A model generated the notes under the pieces. It was not told the DNA's origin, did no database searches, and was given only the letters and a program-made list of their open reading frames with translations. A program made the translations under genes and the position numbers. Positions 35,061 through 44,506 of a stretch of 64,000 bases of DNA are shown here, piece by piece. Origin of the DNA: an uncultured Bacteroides sp. (lineage in GTDB: Bacteria > Bacteroidota > Bacteroidia > Bacteroidales > Bacteroidaceae); the NCBI GenBank assembly GCA_947074205.1, contig CAMTOQ010000013.1, positions 1 to 64,000 of the forward strand. The letters run 5' to 3'. Within the stretch, counting starts at the first letter, position 1, and each line of letters opens with the position of its first letter.

Positions 35061-38000
35061 TTAAAACTCAATGCCGAGTGAGAATGAATAGATGCGTGGA
35101 CGTGGATAGAATGAGTTATCCATACCGTTGGGCACTTCGGGATCAACTCCTGAATACTTAGTAATGGTAAACACGTTTTGCATCATTACACTTAAGTTGA
35201 GGTTGCTACACCAGTTGCCCACTTTACCAAAGTTATAGCCCAGTGTGATGTTGTCCATCTTCAAGAATGAAGCATTCTCCAAATAATAATCGGACAAACG
35301 TTGTCGCTCTTTGAAACCGGTATCAAGATAGCTTCTATTAAGGTTGTTGATCTGATATTTGAAATAGCTCACCGTTTCCCAAGCACCGGTATTCATGGCA
35401 TTAGCATTGTACACATAGTTGCCAATGTTGCCACGAAGGCTGAAACCTAGTGTAAACTTCTTATAGCGAAGGTTTGATGTAAAGCCCAATATGAAGTCGG
35501 GTGCAGGCGAATTGCAGCGGTAACGGTCTTTCTCATTGATGATGCCATCATTGTTGAGGTCGGCATATTTTCCTTCTATGGGTTTGCCTTTTTCATCGTA
35601 TAGTTGATGATAGAGGTAGAACATATAAGGTTCGTATCCCTCGGTCAAAACCTGGAAGTTATAAGTGTCAAGCGTAGGACCCACCAAAGTGTTGATTTGC
35701 TCTACACCTTTTACTAGCGATAGATTCTTTACCTTCATCTTTTGCCATGTGCCGTTGAAACTGATATTCCAAGTCACATCTTTAGTTTGAATGGGTGTAG
35801 CGTTTAATGTCAACTCCACCCCTTTGCTGTCTACATTACCCACATTGGATGTGACGCGTGTATTAAAGTTAGAACCTGCTGCTACAGGAACCTCCGCCAA
35901 CAAATCTTTTGTTTTGCGAGTATAGTAGTCGAAGCTACCCGAGAAGCGGTTGTCGAAGAAAGTGAAATCGAAACCATAGTTGAATGAGCTTGTGCTTTCC
36001 CACTTGATATCGCCGATATACGATTCAGGTCTGTACATGGGTACCCACTTGTTGCCCATCCAGTAGTAGGCTCCCGGTTGGCTTATTGAATAAATAGGCA
36101 TGTATCCATAGTTTCCTATACCCTCTTGTTGCCCTGTCTTACCATAGCTGACGCGGAGCTTTATGTTATCAATAAACTCTACATCTTTGAGCCAAGCTTC
36201 TTCGTTGATTCGCCAACCTAATCCTACTGATGGGAAAGTACCCCAACGATTGGCTTTTGAAAAACGCGATGTAGCATCGCCGCGAACGGTGGCTGTTAGA
36301 AGATAGCGTTCGGTGAGCGATAGATTAACACGTCCATAGAATGATACAAGTGAATGTCTGTAATCGCTAGCTGCTACAGAGTTGCGCGACTCGCCATATA
36401 CATTGGTTTCCTCATAGGCCTCGGTCTGTGCTATCCACATTTGATAGTCATAACCCGCCGTTACATCCAAGTTGCTTTCAATCTTCTCAAAGAACTTATT
36501 GTAGTTCAGATAAGCTGTAAACATCTTGTTGGTGTTCTTTTGTGGACCATATTTATAGTTGCGACCGTCTGTTTCGTACTCCAATGCCACGCCGTCAGGT
36601 ATATAGATTAAACCATGTCCTTTACCATAGTCGTAACCCACAGCAGCGTGTAGTTTCAATTCGGGCAGCCAGTGAAACTTATAATCCATATCAATGTTAC
36701 CGATAAATCTTTTGATGTGGCTAGTCGATTTGTAGTTTTCAAGAGCACCTACCGGATTTAAGTTGGCCGATGGTATTCCGTTTTCGTCGAGCGACTCAGT
36801 ATATCCACCAAATGCATCTCTGCCAGAGAATATAGGAAGAGTGGGGTTGAATGTAGCTGCCGTGTAAATGGTTTGATTGGCAAATCTGTTATTGGTGATA
36901 GCCCCTTTAGCATTCAAGGTAAACTTTAGGTGATTGTCGAAGAAAGAAGGGCTTAGAGATATGCTTGCGGTATAGCGATCTACCTTGTCTGTTTTGAGGA
37001 TACCATTTTGGTGTAGATATCCCAACGAAGCACGATACATCCAGTTGCCGGCTTGGCCCAACAAGCTTACATTGTTGTCTGTGCCATATGCTTTATGAAA
37101 AATCTCTTCGTTCCAGTTGGTAGTAGCATCTCCCAACAATGATTTCTGGATATCGGTGCCTTGTTCGTTTATCACAGTTCTGAATTCATCGGCCGAAAGC
37201 ATATCTGCAAGCTTCGTCTTTACTTGCATAGACTGGGTTGTGTTGAAGGTTACCTTTACTCGGTCTTGACTTCCTTTCTTTGTCTGAATCAAGATGACGC
37301 CATTGGAGCCACGAGAACCATAGATGGCAGTCGATGAGGCGTCTTTCAATACAGTCATACTCTCAATGTCGTTGGGGTTAATCATGCTAAGGAAGTTTCC
37401 ACTGCCGCTGATGCCTCCATTTTCTAGGGGCACGCCGTCGAGTACAATTAGTGGGTCATTAGAAGCGTTGAGTGATGCGCCTCCACGGATACGGATAGAA
37501 CTACCTCCTGTAGGCGAACCGCCATCGCTTAATATCTGTACTCCCGATACTTTACCGTTAATCAATTGCTCGGGCGAACTAACCAACCCGCCGTTGAAGT
37601 CTTCGCTTGTCACATTGCTTATGGAGCCTGTAAGATCACTCTTGCGTTGTGTTCCGTAGCCGATTACTACAATGCCTTCCAGCATTTGTGTGTCTTCTTT
37701 CATCACCACGCGTATTGGCGAAGGGCTAGTTTTGACAAGTTGTGTCACATATCCTATATAAGATACCTGCAGCTCTTCTGTGGCTTTATCTACTTGAAGC
37801 ACAAAATTACCATCTAGGTCGGTCACTGTACCTACCGATGAATTGGGCACTTTGATGGTGACCCCCATTATAGGGTCGTTCATCTCATCCACAACACTTC
37901 CTCTAACTACTTTAGTCGACTGTGCAACGCTTGTTTGTACACCGATAAGTAGAAGTGCAATGAATAAAATAGGGCGAAAACATGTAATAATGTTTCTCAT
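35061..38000 (-). CDS. susC: SusC/RagA TonB-dependent outer-membrane transporter
   Basis: The outer-membrane channel for galactan oligosaccharides, 979 aa. It has a signal peptide (about 1-26, ending SVAQ), a carboxypeptidase regulatory-like domain (VRGSVVDEMNDPIMGVTI, about 30-110), then the SusC-type TonB box region EGIVVIGYGTQRKSDLTGS, the plug with SIRIRGGASLNASNDPLIVLDG and AIYGSRGSNGVILI, and a large beta-barrel that ends in Phe (SLGIEF), as needed for outer-membrane assembly. It starts about 190 bp downstream of its promoter, so the transcript has a long leader. Confidence 0.96.
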   Translation of the reverse strand: MRNIITCFRPILFIALLLIGVQTSVAQSTKVVRGSVVDEMNDPIMGVTIKVPNSSVGTVTDLDGNFVLQVDKATEELQVSYIGYVTQLVKTSPSPIRVVMKEDTQMLEGIVVIGYGTQRKSDLTGSISNVTSEDFNGGLVSSPEQLINGKVSGVQILSDGGSPTGGSSIRIRGGASLNASNDPLIVLDGVPLENGGISGSGNFLSMINPNDIESMTVLKDASSTAIYGSRGSNGVILIQTKKGSQDRVKVTFNTTQSMQVKTKLADMLSADEFRTVINEQGTDIQKSLLGDATTNWNEEIFHKAYGTDNNVSLLGQAGNWMYRASLGYLHQNGILKTDKVDRYTASISLSPSFFDNHLKFTLNAKGAITNNRFANQTIYTAATFNPTLPIFSGRDAFGGYTESLDENGIPSANLNPVGALENYKSTSHIKRFIGNIDMDYKFHWLPELKLHAAVGYDYGKGHGLIYIPDGVALEYETDGRNYKYGPQKNTNKMFTAYLNYNKFFEKIESNLDVTAGYDYQMWIAQTEAYEETNVYGESRNSVAASDYRHSLVSFYGRVNLSLTERYLLTATVRGDATSRFSKANRWGTFPSVGLGWRINEEAWLKDVEFIDNIKLRVSYGKTGQQEGIGNYGYMPIYSISQPGAYYWMGNKWVPMYRPESYIGDIKWESTSSFNYGFDFTFFDNRFSGSFDYYTRKTKDLLAEVPVAAGSNFNTRVTSNVGNVDSKGVELTLNATPIQTKDVTWNISFNGTWQKMKVKNLSLVKGVEQINTLVGPTLDTYNFQVLTEGYEPYMFYLYHQLYDEKGKPIEGKYADLNNDGIINEKDRYRCNSPAPDFILGFTSNLRYKKFTLGFSLRGNIGNYVYNANAMNTGAWETVSYFKYQINNLNRSYLDTGFKERQRLSDYYLENASFLKMDNITLGYNFGKVGNWCSNLNLSVMMQNVFTITKYSGVDPEVPNGMDNSFYPRPRIYSFSLGIEF

Positions 38001-38185
38001 TGTTGTAATAGATTTAATTGTATAATAGGTTTTTTCTTTCAGGCTAATCTATCCTTGCTGTTTTAAGAGCATTACATCCTGTTCGTAATGTCTTTTTCTG
38101 TTTTCCTTAAAAACAATCCATTTATCCTTTAAAAACTAATAGCCTCTAGTCGTTTGAGTGATGTCACCTGTTTTATTTTGTACAG

Positions 38186-38193
38186 CAAAGATA
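38186..38193 (-). promoter_or_regulatory. -7 element of the galactan susC operon
   Basis: On the minus strand TATCTTTG. The TTTG box at -33 is weak (only GTTTA-like), as expected for a promoter that needs an activator. About 180 nt of untranslated leader would follow. Confidence 0.55.
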
Positions 38194-38235
38194 AATAGCC
38201 TTCTATAAACCGTTAAACATAAATAAGACGAATAA

Positions 38236-38269
38236 TAGCACAAATCGGACAACCAAACAATTTGTGCTA
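38236..38269. promoter_or_regulatory. 10-bp inverted repeat upstream of the susC promoter (candidate HTCS operator)
   Basis: TAGCACAAAT and ATTTGTGCTA form a perfect inverted repeat with a 14-bp spacer, ending about 43 bp upstream of the -7 element. The place fits an AraC-type activator site. It could also be a weak terminator for the HTCS gene, but no T run follows. The remainder of the 315-bp gap is AT-rich and shows nothing else. Confidence 0.5.
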
Positions 38270-38315
38270 AAAAGATGGGTATAGAGCGTTTGTATGGCGA
38301 TTATTGCTCAAGTAA

Positions 38316-41300
38316 CTACTTGTGTTCTCTTTCCAAATATTCCTTGGGCGATATGCCGAACTCCTCCGTAAAGCTACGGGTGAAATAAGAAGGATGCGAG
38401 AAACCAATCATATACATAACCTCTGTTACTGTAAATTTCTTTTGTTGCAAAAGCAAGGCTGCTTTCTTTAAACGTATCTGACGGATGAAGTTTACAGGGG
38501 TCTGGCCGGTTTGCTTTTTTAGCATACGTAGCAATCGCTTGGAACCAATGCCCGTATCTTCGCAAAGTTGTGATACGTTGAATGCCGAATCGCTCATCCT
38601 ATCTTCTATCACTTGCAATACGTGCTTCATCAATCTCTCATCATCATTGAGCAACTCCTCTTTTATATCTACTGTTGTGTCAATCATCTGCTCAAGATGA
38701 ATCTTTTCTTGTAACTGCTTGCGCGATTCTAATAATTGCACAATGCGAAGTGTCAGTCGATTCAGGTCAAACGGTTTGGGAACAAATACATCGACTCCGG
38801 CCTTCATACTGTTTAGCTCTGTGTCACTATCATCTTTTGCAGTGAGCATTATTACGGGTGTCGAGGCTATTTGTTTCGCCTTGCGCAGTTGGGTGCAAAA
38901 CTCCATCCCCGTCATCACAGGCATCATCTCATCGACAATAATCACATCGGGGTGCATCTTTAGCGCCATATCTAGTCCCTCTTTGCCATTGCAGGCCTGC
39001 ATACATTGATAGTTTGCCGAGAAGGCAGACATCAAGAACGATAGAATTTCTTCGTTATCGTCTATAATCAAGAGCGAAGGGCGCGAATCTATCTTTTTGA
39101 TTACGCTTTGTTCTGTACTCTCTCCCTTGTTTATTGCGCTATTTACAATCAAGTTCTCTCCTTTGAGGGGCAGCATTATATGGATGGTGGTGCCGATATT
39201 GGCTTGACTTTCTATCTCTACACTTCCATCGTGAAGGTTGACGAATCGTTTTACCAAGTAAAGTCCAATACCCGTGCCGTGAGAGTTGAGTTGCTTGTTG
39301 CCACCTTGATACATGCGTAGCCATATTAGCTTGAGTTCATCTTCGGGAATACCCACACCATTATCTTTCACGGTGATGCAAACTCTTTCTTTCTCCTCCT
39401 CTAGTTTCACGCCTATAGTGATGTGCCCGGTGTCATCAGATACAAATTTCACCGCATTCGATAGTACATTATATAGAATAGATTCTATCTTGAACACATC
39501 TACATTCATCCATATAGGCACAGCGGGGATATCTGTTTCTATTGTGATGTTGCGTGTGTCGGCTACCTGCTTAAACGACCCCGATACGATGGTTAGCAGT
39601 CTATTTATATCGGTGCGCGACCTAACCAATGTTTCATCCTTTTTATACTCCATGCGCTTGAAGTCCAGAATCTGCTGTATCAGCGTGTTTAGACGTTGCG
39701 CATTTTGATGGACCACTTGCAGCTGATTGCCGATGGTAGAGTGCGATGTCTCATTGATGATCTTGCTCAGTGGAGCTATAATCAAGCTTAAAGGAGTCTT
39801 TAACTCGTGTGATATATTAGTGAAAAAATCAATCTTCATATTGGAGAGTTCTAAAGACCTCTCTCGCTCTAAACGCTCATACTTTTGTCTATTCTTATCG
39901 AACAAATACTTGAGTATCACAGATAGAACTAACAATACCATTATAATATATATGATATAGGCCCAAGTAGTCATGTACCAGGGTGGGCGTATCTCAAAAT
40001 GGTAGGAAGAAGTGGTTGCCTCGTCGACTCCATTGCGTGTATTAAGTGTGTAGCGCCCCGGACTAAGATTGAGGAACACTATTCGGTTATTGCCGGGCGA
40101 TAGTGAAGTCCATTTATTGTCATACCCTTCGAGTTGGTACTGGTAGCTCAGTGTACTGGGCTCGGCATACGAGTAGTCGGATATTTCGAAAGTGAGCTGT
40201 AGCACCGATGGTGCAAAGCTATCATAAGTTTTGTTGTCATAGCTTTTTCGTTGATAGTCCACCAATGGGCGTAGACGTTCGTTGTTGCTCAATATAGACA
40301 CTACATGTACTCCATGGGGCATATCGCTGATGCTACATATTTCGGGCTGTACATACAGTAGCCCATCGTTCCCCCCAAAGATAAAAACAGACTCCTCTTT
40401 GTCGTAATAGAGAGCTTGATAGCTATAATCGGGTAGTCGAAGCTCTTTGCATATCAATGAGCGTGTATCAAACAAGATTGTTTTATTGACCAATGCCATC
40501 CAGAGAGAACCATCTCGATAAGTCATGGTTTGGATAATCTCATTTTCCAAACCGGGCACCTGCAACACATCTACCTCGCGTGTGGTCATGTTGATTTTGC
40601 AAAGCACATCTTTTACAGTATACCACAGGTTACCATCCTCTCCCATAGTAAGGTTGTTGATATAGATTGGCGCTGCATCGCCCTTTTCATTGAGCAGGGT
40701 TATAGGCTCTACCCTCATCGTCTCCATATCGGCAAATGCAAGTCCCTCTTTATGCCCAATCCATAGGTTGCCGCGTTTATCTTCCAATAGGTAATAGACA
40801 TGGTTGGGTATTTGTTTGCCACTCTGTGCAATCTCCCCAATGGTAGGGCTCACAAATACTTGTCCCTTACTAGCTATCAGTGCTTTTTTGTCCATCACAA
40901 ACAGTCCACCGCCATAGGTGGCTACCCATAGTCGGCCCTTAGTGTCTTCGTAAATATCGTAGACCCATTGCGCACTAAGGTTGCCATTGGTGTCGGCAAT
41001 GGTGTAAGAGATGAACTGTCGGCGCGCTTTGTCGTAGCGCAGAATGCCTTCGTCAGTGGCTAGCCAAATCTCCTTCTCTTTATCTTCATAAATACGTCGA
41101 ATGCGGTTGTGGGGTAGCGGATACTTTGAGCTACCATTTCTAAACCAGATTTTCTCGCCCACTTTGGGGTCGAAGATGACTCCATTGGTGCCGCCATACC
41201 AGTAGTTTCCATCACTGTCCTTGGTGATACAAGTAAAATGATTGCCTTCGTTGGTAGGTAAAGAGGCCGAAGCTGTGAGGTAAAGAATAGGAACATACTG

Positions 41301-42233
41301 GTGGTAGGGCGAGTAGTGTAGCAAGGATACACCATGATCGGTACCCATCCATATATTATTGCCCTTATCTCGGTAAATACCCCAAATGATGTTGCTGCTG
41401 AGGCTGTGCTGGTAGCGCACATCGTGTTCATGATAACTGATTATATCTGTTTCGGGTTGATATTCGATAAGACCATTATCCGTTCCAATCATCAATCTTC
41501 CCTCCACATCAAAGGCCATGCACTTATAGCTGGTAGGCTTTACATTTACTTTGCTGAACTCTTCCTTATCGGGGTGATAACTGTATAGTGTACCAATTGT
41601 CCCAATCCAAAGAGAGTTGCGCTTGGCATCCCAAAGCAGTGAGTTTACAAGGTCTGAAGTCCTGTAGATTGGCAGTTCTATGGGCACATACCTCTTTTGC
41701 TGCAAATCATAATAGGCTAGCCCTTTTTCGCCACCAATATATATACGGTCCGAAGCATACTCAAGAGAGTAGCATTCACCAATGTTTCTTTGAATGATTT
41801 CGTACGTATCGTCTATCAAGTTATAGCGCACAAGTCCTTGCCTCTCTGAACCTATCCAAAGATTATCACCCTGCGAATAGCAAGCTCTTACTTGCCCTAG
41901 GTCTATGGAAGATAGTGCTGTAGAAAGAATTTGCTCGGATGATAACTGTATGAGGTGTGCCCCCTTCTCATCGGTAAAGCATAATCGATCATTATCTGTT
42001 TGGACTATTGAGTATACATAGGTTCCCAATTGGAAGGGATGAGCCTCATAGCCATCATAGAAAAACAAACCTCGGTTGCTGCCAAGCCATATAAGGCCAT
42101 TTTTATCTTGTAAAATAGAGGTGTACTGATTGGCCCCATAGCCGAAATTGAAGGTCTCCATTTTGAAGGCAAAACAAGATATAGATTGGCAAAACCAGAA
42201 TAGGAGGAATAGCAATGTTTTGACGCCTCGCAT
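38316..42233 (-). CDS. Hybrid two-component system sensor/regulator (HTCS) of the galactan locus
   Basis: A one-protein signalling chain of 1305 aa from ATG 42233; the longer ORF start would place the promoter inside the gene. A signal peptide is followed by about 14 beta-propeller (Reg_prop) repeats such as LWIGT, LWVATYGGGL and NLWIGHKEGLAF (about 30-680), a Y_Y_Y domain and one membrane helix (about 750-775). The cytoplasmic part has HisKA (SHELKTPLS, His809), HATPase (DNGVGIPED, GTGIGLYLVK), a receiver domain with phospho-acceptor Asp1101 in VDEMMPVM and a C-terminal AraC DNA-binding domain (about 1195-1300). Family knowledge: the periplasmic sensor binds an oligosaccharide and activates the adjacent susC promoter. 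Confidence 0.95.
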   Translation of the reverse strand: MRGVKTLLFLLFWFCQSISCFAFKMETFNFGYGANQYTSILQDKNGLIWLGSNRGLFFYDGYEAHPFQLGTYVYSIVQTDNDRLCFTDEKGAHLIQLSSEQILSTALSSIDLGQVRACYSQGDNLWIGSERQGLVRYNLIDDTYEIIQRNIGECYSLEYASDRIYIGGEKGLAYYDLQQKRYVPIELPIYRTSDLVNSLLWDAKRNSLWIGTIGTLYSYHPDKEEFSKVNVKPTSYKCMAFDVEGRLMIGTDNGLIEYQPETDIISYHEHDVRYQHSLSSNIIWGIYRDKGNNIWMGTDHGVSLLHYSPYHQYVPILYLTASASLPTNEGNHFTCITKDSDGNYWYGGTNGVIFDPKVGEKIWFRNGSSKYPLPHNRIRRIYEDKEKEIWLATDEGILRYDKARRQFISYTIADTNGNLSAQWVYDIYEDTKGRLWVATYGGGLFVMDKKALIASKGQVFVSPTIGEIAQSGKQIPNHVYYLLEDKRGNLWIGHKEGLAFADMETMRVEPITLLNEKGDAAPIYINNLTMGEDGNLWYTVKDVLCKINMTTREVDVLQVPGLENEIIQTMTYRDGSLWMALVNKTILFDTRSLICKELRLPDYSYQALYYDKEESVFIFGGNDGLLYVQPEICSISDMPHGVHVVSILSNNERLRPLVDYQRKSYDNKTYDSFAPSVLQLTFEISDYSYAEPSTLSYQYQLEGYDNKWTSLSPGNNRIVFLNLSPGRYTLNTRNGVDEATTSSYHFEIRPPWYMTTWAYIIYIIMVLLVLSVILKYLFDKNRQKYERLERERSLELSNMKIDFFTNISHELKTPLSLIIAPLSKIINETSHSTIGNQLQVVHQNAQRLNTLIQQILDFKRMEYKKDETLVRSRTDINRLLTIVSGSFKQVADTRNITIETDIPAVPIWMNVDVFKIESILYNVLSNAVKFVSDDTGHITIGVKLEEEKERVCITVKDNGVGIPEDELKLIWLRMYQGGNKQLNSHGTGIGLYLVKRFVNLHDGSVEIESQANIGTTIHIMLPLKGENLIVNSAINKGESTEQSVIKKIDSRPSLLIIDDNEEILSFLMSAFSANYQCMQACNGKEGLDMALKMHPDVIIVDEMMPVMTGMEFCTQLRKAKQIASTPVIMLTAKDDSDTELNSMKAGVDVFVPKPFDLNRLTLRIVQLLESRKQLQEKIHLEQMIDTTVDIKEELLNDDERLMKHVLQVIEDRMSDSAFNVSQLCEDTGIGSKRLLRMLKKQTGQTPVNFIRQIRLKKAALLLQQKKFTVTEVMYMIGFSHPSYFTRSFTEEFGISPKEYLEREHK

Positions 42234-42259
42234 GTATTTGTGATTTTGGTTATAGTATG

Positions 42260-42267
42260 CAAAAGTA
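42260..42267 (-). promoter_or_regulatory. -7 element of the HTCS gene
   Basis: On the minus strand TACTTTTG, 27 bp before ATG 42233. It supports the shorter start. Confidence 0.5.
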
Positions 42268-42347
42268 ATGATTCTAGTTGAGATTTGCTTGTTTGCTCCG
42301 TTTTCTTCACATAGGTGCATCTATTAGCAGATAGGGCGTGTTGGTAT

Positions 42348-42433
42348 AGTACACAGGGCTATGTACTGTAGTGGCTAAGGCTGCGTACCACAGTACATAG
42401 CCCTATGTACTAGCCTGAGTAGCTGTAGTCAGC
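42348..42433. repeat. 22-bp modular palindromic repeat array B (variant arms)
   Basis: Four 20-bp units with 2-nt linkers keep the 22-bp period (42348-42367, 42370-42389, 42392-42411, 42414-42433). The arms are AGTACA / TGTACT in units 1 and 3 instead of GGTGRC / GYCACC. The cores are CAGGGCTA, TAAGGCTG, TAGCCCTA and TAGCTGTA; the third is the reverse of the first type. Units 1 and 3 can pair over 15 bp. The rest of the 388-bp gap (42234-42621) holds the two divergent promoters and a small palindrome CCTCACCGTGAGG at about 42455. Confidence 0.8.
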
Positions 42434-42514
42434 AAATAGAAAAGTACTAGTAAGCCTCACCGTGAGGGCAAAGCAAAAATGCATCTCCCAAAATATACCT
42501 ATCGAAAACGATTG

Positions 42515-42540
42515 GTGTACTAATATTTTTTGTAAGTTTG
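42515..42540 (+). promoter_or_regulatory. Promoter of the ATPase-DUF4435-MscS operon
   Basis: TAAGTTTG at 42533-42540 fits the -7 consensus, with a TTG 18 bp upstream. A leader of about 75 nt follows. Confidence 0.5.
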
Positions 42541-42621
42541 TCTTGATGGGTTAAGAAGATGGGATTGTTCCTTTAGGTAATCACCTCTTTCTTAGCAGTT
42601 GTAACCTCAATTATTCTATAT

Positions 42622-43476
42622 ATGGAAAAGCAGGCAAACTATATTCGTCGTATTGAAATATCAGCCTTGTGGGGCCGATTTGATATTGCATGGGACCTTC
42701 GTCCTGATGTCAATGTGTTGTCGGGTATCAATGGAGTAGGCAAGAGCACTATATTAAATCGTTCGGTGAACTATCTCGAAGAAACTCCCCTTACTGGTGA
42801 AATGAAGCAAGAAATGCGCAATGGTGTGCGTATCTACTTCGATAATCCTGAAGCCACTTTTATAGCCTACGATGTTATTCGTAGCTACGACCGTCCGCTG
42901 GTGATGGGCGACTTTACGGCTCGTATGGCCGACAAGAATGTGAAGTCGGAGCTCGATTGGCAACTCTACTTGCTACAGCGACGCTATTTAGACTATCAAG
43001 TCAATGTAGCCAACCGTATGATAGAGATGATGGCTAGCAATGATGAGGTTGTGCGCCAAATGGCTGCACAAATATCGCAAGGCAAGCTCATGTTTCAAGA
43101 TATGATAGACGAGTTGTTTGCTTATACTCATAAGACGATAGACCGAAAACGCAATGATATTGCATTCTACCAAGATGACGAGTTGCTATTGCCCTACAAA
43201 CTGTCATCGGGCGAGAAACAGATGCTGTTGATTCTGCTTACAGCACTGGTGCAAGATCACAATCATTGTGTGTTCTTTCTAGATGAGCCTGAGGCCTCTT
43301 TGCATATCGATTGGCAACAGAAGCTTATAGGTATGATAAGGCGTTTGAACCCCAATGCGCAAATCATTCTTAGCACTCATTCGCCGGCAGTCATCATGGA
43401 AGGTTGGCTCGACAAGGTGACAGAAGTTAGCCAGATTGCTACACCCACTGTGTGCCTCCATAAAAACGCAAAATAG
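42622..43476 (+). CDS. Small ABC/SMC-type AAA ATPase (AriA-like, partner of DUF4435)
   Basis: A soluble ATPase of 284 aa. Walker A GINGVGKST (Lys41), ABC signature LSSGEKQMLL, Walker B FFLDEPEASLH (Asp221-Glu222) and H-loop LSTHSP make a complete ABC-type site of the AAA_15/AAA_21 kind used by OLD-like and anti-phage ATPases. The middle is helical and short, so it lacks the long coiled coil of SMC proteins. The next gene, 24 bp away, is DUF4435. An ABC-type ATPase followed by DUF4435 is the gene pair of the PARIS anti-phage system (AriA-AriB). This protein is shorter than the described AriA proteins, so the link is an inference; similar pairs seem common in Bacteroides chromosomes and could have a housekeeping role. 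Confidence 0.8.
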   Translation: MEKQANYIRRIEISALWGRFDIAWDLRPDVNVLSGINGVGKSTILNRSVNYLEETPLTGEMKQEMRNGVRIYFDNPEATFIAYDVIRSYDRPLVMGDFTARMADKNVKSELDWQLYLLQRRYLDYQVNVANRMIEMMASNDEVVRQMAAQISQGKLMFQDMIDELFAYTHKTIDRKRNDIAFYQDDELLLPYKLSSGEKQMLLILLTALVQDHNHCVFFLDEPEASLHIDWQQKLIGMIRRLNPNAQIILSTHSPAVIMEGWLDKVTEVSQIATPTVCLHKNAK

Positions 43477-43500
43477 ATGTCTCACCAAACACACTAGTCT

Positions 43501-44499
43501 ATGCCTAGTTCGCTACGCGATAATATAACTTCGGCTTATATAAGTGCAGGCGATAAGCTTCGCCCACAAACAGGACGCCGACGCATTGTGGCCTATGTGG
43601 AGAGCTACGATGATGTCTCCTTTTGGCGCTCGCTGTTCGAAGGACTCGAGAACGATAAATGCTATTTTCAGGTGATGTTACCATCGAACACCTCTTTGGC
43701 TAAAGGCAAAAAGATGGTGTTGCTCAATACGCTCAATACCGATGAGTTGGGTAAGAGCTTGATTGCTTGTGTGGATAGCGATTACGACTTTCTGCTTCAA
43801 GATGCTACATCTACTTCACGGAAGATTAATGGTAGTAAGTTTATCTTTCAAACCTATGCCTATGCCATAGAGAATCATCACTGCTTTGCGGGAAGCCTAC
43901 ACGAGATTTGTGTACAAGCCACTCTCAATGATAGGGCGATTTTTGATTTCGAGAAGTTTCTCACTGCCTACTCTCAAATAGCCTATCCACTGTTTTTGTG
44001 GAACATCTGGTTTTACCGTCAACACGATACGCATGCTTTTCCTATGAACGAATTCAACTCTTGTACACGCATTCGCTACTTTAGTTTGAACAATCCTACT
44101 AGCTGTCTCAAAGAGATGGAGAAAAATGTGAATCATAAACTTCGTTTACTAGAGCGTCACTATCCTGCACTTGTTGATAAGGTAAAAGATTTGGGAGATG
44201 TGTTTCATCCTCTTGGCCTTACTCCGCAAACCACCTATCTCTATATGCAAGGGCATCACATCATGGATAATGTGGTGATGAAACTATTGATACCCGTGTG
44301 CACTGTGTTGCGACGCGAGCGGGAAGAGGATATCAAACGACTTGCGGCACACGATCAGCAGTACCGCAACGAACTCACCGCCTATCAAAATAGTCTTTCG
44401 GCTGTAGAACAGATGTTGAAAAAGAGTGTACCTTCGCGGACTCTTTTCCTCAATCAATGGGTAAGAGAGGATATTAAAGAATTTGTCGAAAATATATAA
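43501..44499 (+). CDS. DUF4435 protein (TOPRIM-like, AriB-like)
   Basis: 332 aa with no signal peptide or membrane helix. The N-terminal part has the TOPRIM pattern: a beta strand ending in Glu34 (IVAYVESYDDVSFW), then a second acidic site D92-S-D94-Y-D96 (IACVDSDYDF). These acidic residues usually bind metal for nucleic-acid cutting. In PARIS, the DUF4435 protein AriB is the toxin nuclease, held and released by AriA. The C-terminal half is helical (about 215-332) with a coiled segment near RREREEDIKR. It sits between the ATPase and the MscS gene (7-bp gap to the MscS start), so all three should be co-expressed. Confidence 0.8.
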   Translation: MPSSLRDNITSAYISAGDKLRPQTGRRRIVAYVESYDDVSFWRSLFEGLENDKCYFQVMLPSNTSLAKGKKMVLLNTLNTDELGKSLIACVDSDYDFLLQDATSTSRKINGSKFIFQTYAYAIENHHCFAGSLHEICVQATLNDRAIFDFEKFLTAYSQIAYPLFLWNIWFYRQHDTHAFPMNEFNSCTRIRYFSLNNPTSCLKEMEKNVNHKLRLLERHYPALVDKVKDLGDVFHPLGLTPQTTYLYMQGHHIMDNVVMKLLIPVCTVLRREREEDIKRLAAHDQQYRNELTAYQNSLSAVEQMLKKSVPSRTLFLNQWVREDIKEFVENI

Positions 44500-44506
44500 A
44501 TACACT

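Noticed and set aside
42234-42320. Extended N-terminus of the HTCS protein
   Set aside because: Its promoter lies inside, and the signal peptide begins at ATG 42233.
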